Assembly (NCBI RefSeq): GCF_001586775.1
Contig: NZ_LQXS01000002.1
Coordinates: forward strand, 434,001 to 498,000
Direction of reading: 5' to 3'
DNA: 64,000 nucleotides
Source of the DNA: Sphingobacterium populi
GTDB taxonomy: Bacteria > Bacteroidota > Bacteroidia > Sphingobacteriales > Sphingobacteriaceae
This document shows positions 44,327-54,100 of this stretch, piece after piece. Both the position numbers and the translations under genes were made by a program. Positions within the stretch are counted from its first letter, which is position 1. Each line of letters opens with the position of its first letter. A model generated the notes under the pieces. That model was not told the origin of the DNA. It saw nothing but the letters and a program-made list of their open reading frames with translations, and did not search any database.

Positions 44327-45612
44327 TTATACTTGCGGGAGTTTGTAGCCATTGTTGTATTTAGCCACTAATAGCTCGTTGGCCGATTTGTCCGTAAAGT
44401 TTCTCTTTGATTTATCCCAATACAATTTTTTGCCTGTGCGATAAGCAATATTTCCCATTTGCGAAAAGATGGCAATATTGGCACCAGCTTCTATTGGAGC
44501 TTTCAGAATTTTGGGATCATTGCTTCGGATGGCATCTGCGAAGTTGACCATATGTTTTTCCAGTCCATTATCTTTTGATCGTTGCAATGCAATCGCTTGC
44601 ATTCTGTCTCCTTCTGGAATTACTTCCCAGCCTTCTCGGTTTAGTACCAACGTTCCTTTATTGCCAATAAATGATACTCCGTGATTGCGAGAGTAAGGAC
44701 CAAGATCAATGCCATTGGCATGTTCCCATTGAATATTAAAATCATCAAATTCAAAAACGGTTGTGAGCGTATCTGGGGTTTCAGCCGCATCATCAGGATA
44801 GGCAAACTTTCCGCCAGAAGCCATGATCGATTTTGGATCTGCCGCTTGCATTCCAATTAAAGCATAGTCGAGCATATGCACGCCCCAATCGGTCATCAAA
44901 CCGCCAGCATAGTCCCAGAACCAGCGAAACTCGAAATGAAAACGATTTGGGTTGAATGGTCGCCGTTTTGCCGGCCCAAGCCATTTATCATAATGGACAC
45001 CTGTCGGTACCGCTTCATCAGGTTTTACGGGAATGCTTTTCATCCAGCCCTGATAGGCCCAAGCTTTTACTAAACGGATCTTTCCTAATTTACCAGAGTG
45101 TACAAAATCGATCGCATCAGCAAAATGCTGCTGACTGCGTTGCCATTGGCCTACTTGTACAATGCTGTTATACTTTTGCGCCGCGGCAACCATGCTTCGC
45201 ATTCTTTGATAGAATTACCGATTGGTTTTTCCACGTACACATGCTTACCCGCTTTGACAGCATCTACCATTTGCAAGCAGTGCCAGTGATCGGGCGTAGC
45301 AATGATGACAGCATCTACCAGATCTCCTTTTAATAGTTCTTGATGGTCAATAATTCTTTTGACTTTGGTGGTTTGCAATTTTTCTACCTCAGCGATTCGC
45401 TTATCTAAGATCCGCTCATCAACATCGCAAAGAGCCGTACAGACAACATTAGGAACTTTTAGTAAAGCGGTCAGGTTGGCCCAGCCCATGCCATTTACGC
45501 CAATCAATCCAACCTTAATGGTTCGTTGGTTATTGGCAAATAGGCCAGTATTCCACATTGCTCCGGACGCTGCCAACAGGCCGGCATTTCGCAAAAAATC
45601 TTTTCTTTTCAT
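44327..45612 (-). pseudogene. Exported Gfo/Idh/MocA oxidoreductase, split by a one-base frameshift
   Basis: The first 140 residues (from 45612; signal RKDFLRNAGLLAASGAMW) reach EKPIGNSIKECE and then leave the frame near 45195. The rest, MVAAAQKYNSIVQVGQWQRS onward to 44327, continues in another frame. One missing base at about 45194-45195 reconciles the two parts: the closest paralogue at 26980 reads straight through the equivalent point (VECEIMVAAAQ). Rossmann VGLIGVNGMGWAN, EKPIGN, FEFRWFWDYAGGLMTDWGVHMLDYAL in the C-terminal domain and a normal overall length (about 428 residues when repaired) are all present. The DUF1080 gene follows 45 bases downstream. True mutation would remove one of the two matched oxidoreductases; an assembly error is likely. 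Confidence 0.88.
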
Positions 45613-45630
45613 AGGTTTATTCTATCATTG

Positions 45631-45647
45631 CGGAGCGGTGCGCTCCG
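45631..45647 (-). promoter_or_regulatory. GC-rich hairpin in the leader of the Gfo-DUF1080 transcript
   Basis: Perfect 7-bp stem CGGAGCG / CGCTCCG with a 3-base loop, 19-35 bases before the start at 45612 and inside a 255-bp intergenic region shared with the divergent SUMF1-Gfo-apbE genes. It stands out in AT-rich sequence. It could hinder or regulate translation; no family of riboregulator is recognised. Confidence 0.3.
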
Positions 45648-45867
45648 GTTCACTAATTGTTAGTCCATCTAAGATAGTCAATACTTTACTAATTTTCTAT
45701 ATCACATGCATTTCAAATGTAGTGGTGGAATGGTAATATCACGTCTTGTAAAGTAAAGATTTTGTTGGAATTGCCTGAAAGCAGATTTCAAACTTGCTCG
45801 TAGGAGCATTTAGTTTTAGAAATAACAAATATTCCCTATCTTGGATCATCTACATCAACCTATTGAA

Positions 45868-46848
45868 ATGATAACCAATATATTGAAGCAATCGTTAGCA
45901 GCGGTTAGTATAATGACAGTGTTTTGCGTTCAAGCACAAGATAAGCATGAGCGATATGTACAACAGTTGGAGGGTACTAGTCTACAATTTTCTATGGAAG
46001 CGATTCCTGGTGGAGAATTCGTAATGGGCAGTACGCAATCTGGTGTTGCCGACGAGCAACCAGCGCACCGTGTGCTTATTGCCCCATTTTGGATGGGGAC
46101 GTTTGAAGTTACGTGGGATCTCTACGAACCATTTGTGTACAAAGATCTTGAAGTGAGGCACAACAAGCAAGAAAAACTAGATCCTAATGTAGACGCAGTG
46201 ACTCGCCCAACCAAACCGTATTTGGACATGACGTTTGGAATGGGAAAGCAGGGACATCCAGCGTTGGCCATGACGCATTACAATGCGATACAATTTTGCA
46301 AATGGTTGTACGCACGTACGGGCGAATTTTATCGATTACCAACGGAAGCCGAATGGGAATATGCCTGTCGAGCTGGATCTACCACAGTTTATCCGTTTGG
46401 AGATGATGAGACAGCATTAGGTGATTATGCCTGGTTTGCACCGAATAGCGGCGGTAAAACGGCTGCGGTTGGAAAAAAGAAACCCAATGCTTGGGGACTT
46501 TTTGATATGTTGGGGAACGTGGCCGAATGGACTTATGATCAGTACGATGCTGATTATTACAAACAGTATGCTAACGGAGTAGCCGAAAATCCTGTATTAA
46601 TACCGACCAAGCTATATCCACATAGTGTACGTGGCGGATCTTTCGAAAGTGCTGCGCAAGAACTGCGATCAGCAGCACGCATGGCATCGGATCCGATATG
46701 GAAGCAACTTGATCCACAGATTCCAAAATCCAACTGGTGGTTTCCAGAAGCGCCTTTTGTAGGAATGCGATTGGTGCGACCCGTGACCAAGCCCTCGCAT
46801 GAGGAAATTATGGCCTATTATGATAAAGCTCCTATCAAAGACTTCTAA
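45868..46848 (+). CDS. Exported SUMF1/formylglycine-generating-enzyme-like protein
   Basis: 326 residues with signal peptide (NILKQSLAAVSIMTVFCVQAQ). The FGE-sulfatase fold is clear: IPGGEFVMGST, EQPAHRV, GTFEVTWDLYEPF, YRLPTEAEWEYACRAGS, NAWGLFDMLGNVAEWTYD, SVRGGSFESAAQELRSAAR and FVGMRLV. The cysteine pair of true formylglycine-generating enzymes is missing at the C-terminus, so sulfatase activation is unlikely, and no sulfatase is in the window. It may bind carbohydrate or another substrate. It starts the transcript SUMF1-like, Gfo, apbE. The in-frame TTG at 45841 is less likely than the ATG at 45868. Confidence 0.85.
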   Translation: MITNILKQSLAAVSIMTVFCVQAQDKHERYVQQLEGTSLQFSMEAIPGGEFVMGSTQSGVADEQPAHRVLIAPFWMGTFEVTWDLYEPFVYKDLEVRHNKQEKLDPNVDAVTRPTKPYLDMTFGMGKQGHPALAMTHYNAIQFCKWLYARTGEFYRLPTEAEWEYACRAGSTTVYPFGDDETALGDYAWFAPNSGGKTAAVGKKKPNAWGLFDMLGNVAEWTYDQYDADYYKQYANGVAENPVLIPTKLYPHSVRGGSFESAAQELRSAARMASDPIWKQLDPQIPKSNWWFPEAPFVGMRLVRPVTKPSHEEIMAYYDKAPIKDF

Positions 46849-46877
46849 CTATTATCTATTCTAACAATAAATCTAAA

Positions 46878-48194
46878 ATGATGAATAACTTTAATCGACG
46901 TGATTTTATGAAAGCGGGCACGACCTTGGCCGCGAGTACATTTTTAGCATCTTCCAGCCTAGGCCGCATATTCGTGGCAGGGTCAGACGAAATCAAAATT
47001 GCCCTCGTTGGCTGCGGTGGACGCGGAACGGGAGCTACATTTGACGCATTTGCTTCTGGTCAGAACATCAAGCTGGTAGCGATGGCTGATGCTTTTCAAG
47101 ACAACCTTGATTCTACGTACAATACACTTAAAGAAAAATTTGGAGATAAGGTCGATGTACCAGATAGCCGTAAATATGTAGGCTTTGAAGGATACAAAGC
47201 AGCAATCAAAGATGCGGATGTGGTATTATTGGCTACGCCTCCCGGATTTCGACCAATGCATTTTGAAGAAGCCGTAAACGCGGGGAAACACGTATTTATG
47301 GAAAAACCGGTGGCTGTCGATATTCCAGGTGTGCATCGAGTTTTGGCGGCGGCCAAAGAGGCAAAACGCAAGAAGCTCAACGTCGTTGTAGGCTTACAAA
47401 GACGTTATCAAAATAATTATAGAGAAGCGATCCAACGTATTCAAGATGGCGCTATTGGTGATATTCATTCGGGACAGGTTTATTGGAATAGTGGTGGCGT
47501 ATGGGTAAAACCACGCAAGCCAGAACAGTCAGAAATGGAATATCAAATGCGTAATTGGTACTACTTCAACTGGTTGTGTGGTGATCATATTGTAGAACAA
47601 CATGTGCACAACATCGATATCGCCAACTGGGTGAAGGGCAAATATCCCGTATCTATACAAGGAACAGGTAGCCGCGCACATCGTACCGACAAGGAGTATG
47701 GTGAGATTTACGATAATTTTGCTGTAGAACTTACCTACGATGATGGATCAGTGGTATATAGCCAATGTCGTCATTTTGAAGGTATCTCGAATCGGGTAGA
47801 CGAAACGTTTCAGGGTTCTAAAGGTCGCGTATATCTTTCGGCTGGCAATCAGGCAGTCTTGTGGGACGCGCGCGGCAATGAAATTTATCGGCACGATCCA
47901 AAAGGCAATCCCAATGCCTACCAGCAAGAGCATAAAGAATTATTTGAAGCAATTGCCAACAATGAATATAAGTTTGACAATGCCGAGTATGGTGCATACA
48001 GTACATTAACTGGTATTATCGGGCGTTTAGCATGCTATACCGGAAAGGTAATCCGTTGGGATGATGCACTACTTTCTCAGATTGATTTATCGCCAGAAAA
48101 GTATGCTTGGGATGCCAATCCAAAAGTGCTGCCAGATAGCAACGGTATTTACACCGTGGCTGTACCAGGCATCAATACTGAATTATACATTTAG
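46878..48194 (+). CDS. Exported Gfo/Idh/MocA family oxidoreductase (Tat-type signal)
   Basis: 438 residues. The N-terminus FNRRDFMKAGTTLAAST has a twin-arginine motif, so export with bound cofactor is likely. Rossmann VGCGGRGTGAT, then EKPVAVD at 142-148 and GLQRRYQNNYREA, CGDHIVEQHVHNIDIANW of the C-terminal domain. It belongs to a subgroup distinct from the other three oxidoreductases of this window. Located between a SUMF1-like gene (29 bases before) and apbE (3 bases after). Confidence 0.9.
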   Translation: MMNNFNRRDFMKAGTTLAASTFLASSSLGRIFVAGSDEIKIALVGCGGRGTGATFDAFASGQNIKLVAMADAFQDNLDSTYNTLKEKFGDKVDVPDSRKYVGFEGYKAAIKDADVVLLATPPGFRPMHFEEAVNAGKHVFMEKPVAVDIPGVHRVLAAAKEAKRKKLNVVVGLQRRYQNNYREAIQRIQDGAIGDIHSGQVYWNSGGVWVKPRKPEQSEMEYQMRNWYYFNWLCGDHIVEQHVHNIDIANWVKGKYPVSIQGTGSRAHRTDKEYGEIYDNFAVELTYDDGSVVYSQCRHFEGISNRVDETFQGSKGRVYLSAGNQAVLWDARGNEIYRHDPKGNPNAYQQEHKELFEAIANNEYKFDNAEYGAYSTLTGIIGRLACYTGKVIRWDDALLSQIDLSPEKYAWDANPKVLPDSNGIYTVAVPGINTELYI

Positions 48195-48197
48195 TAC

Positions 48198-49187
48198 ATG
48201 CGACAAGTATTCGCAGCTCTAATACTATGCTTCATGGTCTTTTGCAGTGCAGTAGCACAGCAAAAGACTTTTTTTATGGAAGGTAAGGCACAAGGCACCA
48301 CATATCAAATTCAATACCTAGCTGAACATGAAATTGTCTTTAAATCTTCGATAGATAGTGTGATGCATACCATTGATCAATCGATGTCGTTGTATCAGCC
48401 TCATTCACTCATCAGCATGTTTAATAGACAGTATCATTATGAACTGTTGATCGATACGCATATGCAGAACGTTCTCCGTGAAGCATTTCGCGTGCACGAA
48501 AAATCAAAAGGATTATTTGATATCACGGTGAAGCCGCTAGTAGATTTATGGGGTTTTGGATCAGAAGGAATAGATGACTACCCTAAGCAATCGGCGATCG
48601 ACACTGTATTATCATACGTCGGGATGAACAAAATTTGGCTTCAGGGAGACGTATTGCATAAGCAAGATTCGCGGATCGCCATTGATCTAAATGGTATTGC
48701 ACAAGGATATACGGTAGATGTGGTTGCGCAATTATTAGACAAATCGGGCATTGAAAGTTATTTGGTAGAAGTAGGAGGAGAAATCCGTACAAAAGGTACC
48801 AAAGTAGATGGGAATAACTATGAAGTAGCCATTGAAAGACCTGTTGGCGCGGAATCTTCCACTTTTGTTTTGCAACTTGCAGACCTTGCGGTGACCACAT
48901 CAGGCAATTACCGTAAGGTAGCAGAATACGAAGGCAAGAAAGTACATCATCATATGAATCCAAGTACCGGATATCCGCTACAAAATAATGTGGTTAGTGC
49001 AACTATTATCGCACCTACCGCTATGCAGGCAGATGCATACGACAATGTATTTATGGCATTATCACCGACCGAAGGAATTGCACTAGCCGAGACCCTGCCA
49101 GGTATAGAGGTTTATCTTATTTATGAGCAAGGTGGTGCTTACAAAGAAGCTTTTTCCGACGGGTTTATACCATATGTGAAGCCATAG
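48198..49187 (+). CDS. apbE: FAD:protein FMN transferase (ApbE family)
   Basis: 329 residues with signal peptide (FAALILCFMVFCSAVAQ). ApbE attaches FMN to a Thr of target proteins on the periplasmic side. Typical parts: EGKAQGTTYQIQY, DQSMSLYQPHSLISMFNR, FDITVKPLVDLWGFG, IDLNGIAQGYTVDVV, VEVGGEIRTKG, LAVTTSGNYRK and HHHMNPSTGYPLQNN, then APTAMQADAYDNVFMAL for metal binding. It follows an exported oxidoreductase by three bases. No obvious FMN-binding-domain target (DUF/FMN_bind) is in the window, so its client is unknown. Confidence 0.94.
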   Translation: MRQVFAALILCFMVFCSAVAQQKTFFMEGKAQGTTYQIQYLAEHEIVFKSSIDSVMHTIDQSMSLYQPHSLISMFNRQYHYELLIDTHMQNVLREAFRVHEKSKGLFDITVKPLVDLWGFGSEGIDDYPKQSAIDTVLSYVGMNKIWLQGDVLHKQDSRIAIDLNGIAQGYTVDVVAQLLDKSGIESYLVEVGGEIRTKGTKVDGNNYEVAIERPVGAESSTFVLQLADLAVTTSGNYRKVAEYEGKKVHHHMNPSTGYPLQNNVVSATIIAPTAMQADAYDNVFMALSPTEGIALAETLPGIEVYLIYEQGGAYKEAFSDGFIPYVKP

Positions 49188-49218
49188 TTTATGATACTAA
49201 CTTTAGCGTGTTTACAAG

Positions 49219-49250
49219 TAAGGCCTGAAAGATCACTCTTTCAGGCCTTA
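49219..49250. terminator. Bidirectional terminator between apbE and a SusD gene
   Basis: Perfect 14-bp stem TAAGGCCTGAAAGA (49219-49232) / TCTTTCAGGCCTTA (49237-49250) with a 4-base loop, followed on the plus strand by TTCTTTATC. It lies between two convergent genes. Confidence 0.85.
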
Positions 49251-49270
49251 TTCTTTATCGGATAGTACGA

Positions 49271-51154
49271 CTACTCGTATCCTGGGTTTTGTACCAATTT
49301 GGTATTTCGATTGGTTTCGTCGCGGTGGAAACACATGAAATACATTTTATCTTGCCATTGTCTGTTTTCGATACCCGGCTCTAGTTCTACCGGCGTGTAC
49401 GTATAATTATAATTGTCTGGATTGTACTGGTATGTGCGTACTTGCGCTCCTGGCTTTAGGGTGCCAACTACATTGATTAATCGGATTTTTGAGCCAGTAG
49501 TTTGCGGAGCGATCATCCACCGTCGGGTATCAAAGAAGCGATGCTCCTCGAAAGCGAGTTCGATGCGTCGCTCATTGCGGTAGCGACTACGTAATTGATC
49601 ACCTGCCTCTGTGATGGCTGGCATCCCTGCTCTAAAACGAATCTTGTTGAGCCAATTTTTAGCTTCTGCTTCTTCGCCCAATTCAATACACGCTTCTACA
49701 TAATTCAATACAGCCTCTGTATATTTCAATACCGGCCAAGGAATATATTGGCGAGTATTTTGATCGACCACAGCAGGATCTGGATCCGTAAATTTACGGA
49801 AATAGTAGCCTGTGTACGAGCCATTCCAATCTTCGATAGGGCTATTTCGTGTGTCCAATCCTTGATGTGTAACTACATCGCCAGCCGCGTTATTGATCTG
49901 ATAACGGCCAGTTTGGATTTGATTTGCTGGATCGCGGCCAGCTACATCAGATGTGCGAGGTTTCCAATCGGCGCCATCGTATAATATGGTGGCGTATAAT
50001 CGTGGATCTCTATTCTGATACGGGCTAGCCCTGTGTACACTATTCTCCCATGAGAAACGTGTTCCATCAATCATTTCATAATCATCAACAAAATTTTGAA
50101 TGGGGGTATTTCCTGCCCAGTTGTGGTATCCGTTAGGACCATTATTACGACCTATATAATTTCCTGCTTCATCTTTAAGATCAATGAAGTGGCGGGCAAG
50201 TAGCAATTCGGATACGCCATCTGCCGATACCGTTTTGCTACCACCTCCTAATGAGAGTATTTTGTAATGTTCTGTACCTTCTTCCGCGGTGGCTGGCGCT
50301 GTCAAATCCATTTGATAGCCCAAATTAGTCATACGTACGACCTCGAATGCCGCATCTTTTGCCTTTTGCCACCGTTCAGTACGGCTACCGCTAGTATATC
50401 CTAACAATTGTGGAGCATCGTATCCTGCCATAGTTGTCGCTTTGGAATTGGCAGTTGGGATATCGTGCAAATCGCTGGCGGCGTATAACAATACGCGTGC
50501 TTTGAGCGCTAAAGCCGCCACATCAGTAGCTCGGCCGGCAGCACGGCTTCCGCCAGTTAGGAGCTCTGCTGCGCGATCGCAATCATTAACTATAAAGTTG
50601 ACACATTCTTCGTAGGAGTTTCTCTCTGCCATATAGTCGTCTTCACCGAGCTCGTAGACCCGGTCAATCAGCGGTACACCGCCGTAAAAGCGTAGTAATT
50701 GTTGATAATAATAAGCACGCAAAAAATACGCTTGACCGAGTAGGTTATTGGCTCTACCATTATCTGTAAACAAGGGTTCGGTAAGATTTTCAATAGCAAT
50801 ATTACAAGCTCTAATACGGCCATACAGCGGGCCATAGCCGTAGCTATCTTTGATCATGCCTTGATCTGCGGGGTTAGAGCGAGATTCGGTGATTGTATTG
50901 ATACCTCGACCGGGGTGTGTAAACATCGATTCGTCGGTCAAAGAAGACTGCATTTCTTCGTCGAAACCACCTTGGCCTAATCCATTGTAGATCTCAAAAA
51001 CAAAGGCTTCTGCTAAAGCAGGGTCGCCCCAGGTCACTTCTTTGGGTACTTCTTCCAATGGTTGCGTACTCACAAAATCATCATTACACGAAATCAATGA
51101 TTGAGTAAATATGCAGGCAATTATATAAGTGAAAATTGATTTTTTATTGTTCAT
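49271..51154 (-). CDS. SusD/RagB family outer-membrane lipoprotein
   Basis: 627 residues. Signal SIFTYIIACIFTQSLISC ends in the lipidated Cys. SusD features: TQPLEEVPKE, the TPR-like helices (IRACNIAIENL, AYFLRAYYYQQLLRFYGGVPLIDRVYE), ALALKARVLLYAASDLHDIP, and the end VLNYVEACIELGEEAEAKNWLNKIR then RYRNERRIELAFEEHRFFDTRRW. It binds glycans on the cell surface and caps its SusC partner, whose gene ends ten bases upstream. Confidence 0.94.
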   Translation of the reverse strand: MNNKKSIFTYIIACIFTQSLISCNDDFVSTQPLEEVPKEVTWGDPALAEAFVFEIYNGLGQGGFDEEMQSSLTDESMFTHPGRGINTITESRSNPADQGMIKDSYGYGPLYGRIRACNIAIENLTEPLFTDNGRANNLLGQAYFLRAYYYQQLLRFYGGVPLIDRVYELGEDDYMAERNSYEECVNFIVNDCDRAAELLTGGSRAAGRATDVAALALKARVLLYAASDLHDIPTANSKATTMAGYDAPQLLGYTSGSRTERWQKAKDAAFEVVRMTNLGYQMDLTAPATAEEGTEHYKILSLGGGSKTVSADGVSELLLARHFIDLKDEAGNYIGRNNGPNGYHNWAGNTPIQNFVDDYEMIDGTRFSWENSVHRASPYQNRDPRLYATILYDGADWKPRTSDVAGRDPANQIQTGRYQINNAAGDVVTHQGLDTRNSPIEDWNGSYTGYYFRKFTDPDPAVVDQNTRQYIPWPVLKYTEAVLNYVEACIELGEEAEAKNWLNKIRFRAGMPAITEAGDQLRSRYRNERRIELAFEEHRFFDTRRWMIAPQTTGSKIRLINVVGTLKPGAQVRTYQYNPDNYNYTYTPVELEPGIENRQWQDKMYFMCFHRDETNRNTKLVQNPGYE

Positions 51155-51164
51155 GATTCAAATT

Positions 51165-54100
51165 TTAAAAAGTTACGGCTGCGCCAAAATTGATAACTCT
51201 TGCTTGTGGATAATATTGGCCGGTCTGCGTAACAGATTCGGGATCGTATGCGGTCATCTTACTGATGGTAAATAAGTTTAGACCATTGGCGTATACCCTA
51301 AAGTTGTTCATGCCTATTCTTTTTGTCCACTCTACTGGGAAGTTGTAGCCAATTTCGACGTTTTTCAAGCGTATATAATCGGTGCTTTCTAACCAATAGG
51401 TATTGCCGCTCGAGTAGTATTGATCGCTACGGTCCGTAATCCGTGGATGTTCGCTACTAGGATTATCCGGCGTCCATCTATTTTCATAAAATTGTAATAG
51501 GTAATTGCCGATGGCGCCAGATTCTTCCGTACTCACAGGAAGCTCCGCACCAGCCGCTCCTTGAAATAGGATCGTCAGATCAAAATTCTTGTATTGCAGC
51601 CCTATGTTCATCCCGCCTTGGAAAGTAGGAATATTACTTTTGTCTCGACGTACGCGATCGTCGGGTGTGATTTTGCCATCGCCATCGTAGTCTTTGAATT
51701 TCATATCTCCTGGGCGTAGGTTGTTCGTGATTGCGCTATAATCAAGTGTGTTGGCGGCAATTTCTGCTTCATCTCTAAATACGCCATCATGAATATAATA
51801 CAATCCAGCATTGAGCATTCTTCCGGTGGTGCGTTGCCATTCTGGTGCTCCAGCAGCTTCGTCCCAGAATAGAATTTTATTTTTGGCATATCCACCGTTT
51901 ACATTGACGTTGTAGCGCAATTCTCCTATACTACCATTGTATCCGATGTTGAGGTCAAAACCTCTATTTTCCATTTTACCAATATTTTCTGCCGGTAGTG
52001 TCATACCAGTACTTTGAGGTACAGATGCATTTCGCTGCCACAATATACTGCTACGACGGTTGAGGAACATGTCAAACTCGAAGTTTACCTTGCCATTAAA
52101 GAGTTGTCCGTCCAAACCAATATTGTAATTGTTGGCTACTTCCCATGTGATGAAGCTATTTGGTACGCGTGTTTCATACAATGACTTTACTAAATTGCCG
52201 TCTACGATGTATGTACCAAATCCATACGTAGAGAAATATTGATACTCCTGTAGTTCGTCGTTGAAGAAGATATTATCATTACCCATTTGACCATAAGATC
52301 CGCGTAATTTCAAGGAGTTGACAAAGGAAACATTATCCTTCCAAAAGTTCTCTTCGGAGATACGCCATGCAGCTAGCACACCAGGGAAAAATCCATATCT
52401 GCTTGCTTGTGGGAACATGTATGATCCGTCGTACCGCCACAAGAATTCTGCGATATATTTTTCTTGATAATTGTAACCTAAACGGCCGAAGTAATTGAGT
52501 CGAGCACGCTCCCAAGCGCCCCCGCCATTGTCTTTCTCGGCATCTCCACCGGCAAACATTTGATCAATAGCGGAAGAGATAAAGTAACGTCTGAAGGCAC
52601 TAAAATTGTCATTACGAATAGTTTCTCGGTTTACACCAGCCATTAAGTTAAAGCTGTGATTGCCAAAACTGCGGTCATAGTTAGCCATGGCTCCCAAGAG
52701 GATATTGAGTTGATCTTCATTTCCTTGGCTCAATGCTGGGTCAGGCCTTGGACCACGTAATCCTGGGATTAATTGTGGAGTTACGCCATCTGCTTCATAT
52801 TCTCCTTGCCATGTGTATAGATACCATGGAATCTCCCAACGTTTGGTTTGTTGAATGTATTTGTCCGCAGATGCCGTACCGGTAAATTTCAGTCCTTCTA
52901 CACCTGGCACTTTGATGTCGATCTGGCCATTGGTTTGGAAATAATACCGTTTGCTGCGGTCATAGCCGGTTTGGTCTGTTGTAATCACTACCGGATTTTC
53001 ACCATGTTCGATGTCAGGTCCTGGAAGTCCATTCGGCCAAAATGCAGGTTGAGTAGGGTTGCCACGCATCAGCATCCGAAAGATAGTGCCCGCGCTTTTT
53101 GTCGGAAAATTGCGATCCTCCTGTCTGCCCAGCACGCCAACGCGCACACTAACATAATCATTAATCTCGCCTTCTAAGTTGATACGCATATCGTATTGGC
53201 TATAATTGGTGGCCGAGTTCTTATAAAATGCATCTTGTGTTTGGTATCCGACGGAGGTGAGATATCTAAAGTTATCTGACCCGCCGCTTAGTTGTAGATT
53301 ATGCTGCGCTTGTGGTGTCCAATTTTTTAAGGTGGCGCCATACCAGTCGGTGTTTGGGTGACTCCACGGATTGGAGCCTTCTCGAAACAATTGAAAATCT
53401 TGTGGCGAAAAAGGCGCAGTTATCGTGCTCCCATTTGGTCGTTCGAAGAAACCCTGATTACGAAAAGCAGTATTTACAGCAGACCACTCACTTACAGGAA
53501 GCTTGAAGATTTCCAGTTCGTTACGCATTTCCGCGTATTGAGCGGCGTCGGCAAGTTGCGGAATATAAGTCGGCTGAGAGAATCCTTGGTTAAACGTGTA
53601 CGACAAAGATGGTTTTCCTTCTTTACCTTGTTTGGTCGTTACTAAGATCACCCCGTTGGCCGCGCGTGCTCCGTAGATGGCTGCTGCCGCATCTTTAAGG
53701 ACTGAAATATTGTCGATATCTTGAGGATTCAATCGCTCAAACCCACCTTGTCGCGCCGGTATACCGTCGATTACAATCAATGGCTCTGAGTTTCCAAAAG
53801 TATTCGTACCACGAATCCTGATATTGGAGCCGTCGTTACCAGGTTCTGCACTTCCTTGTGTCGCTGTAATACCTGCCATACGGCCTGCTAATGCATTAGA
53901 TACATTTAATGTTGGCGATTTTACTAATTCAGCACTTTTCACAGTAGCTACCGATCCAGTGATGGTTTCCTTTTTTTGCGTGCCGTAACCGACAACCACG
54001 ACTTCGTCCAAGTTCGATAAATCGTCTTGTAGCGAAATGGAAAGCGTAGTTCTTTGATTTACGGGCTCTTCCAGCGTTCTGTACCCAACCATTGTAAATA

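Noticed and set aside
45868-46848. Formylglycine-generating enzyme that activates a sulfatase
   Set aside because: The C-terminal cysteine pair is missing and there is no sulfatase gene in the window.
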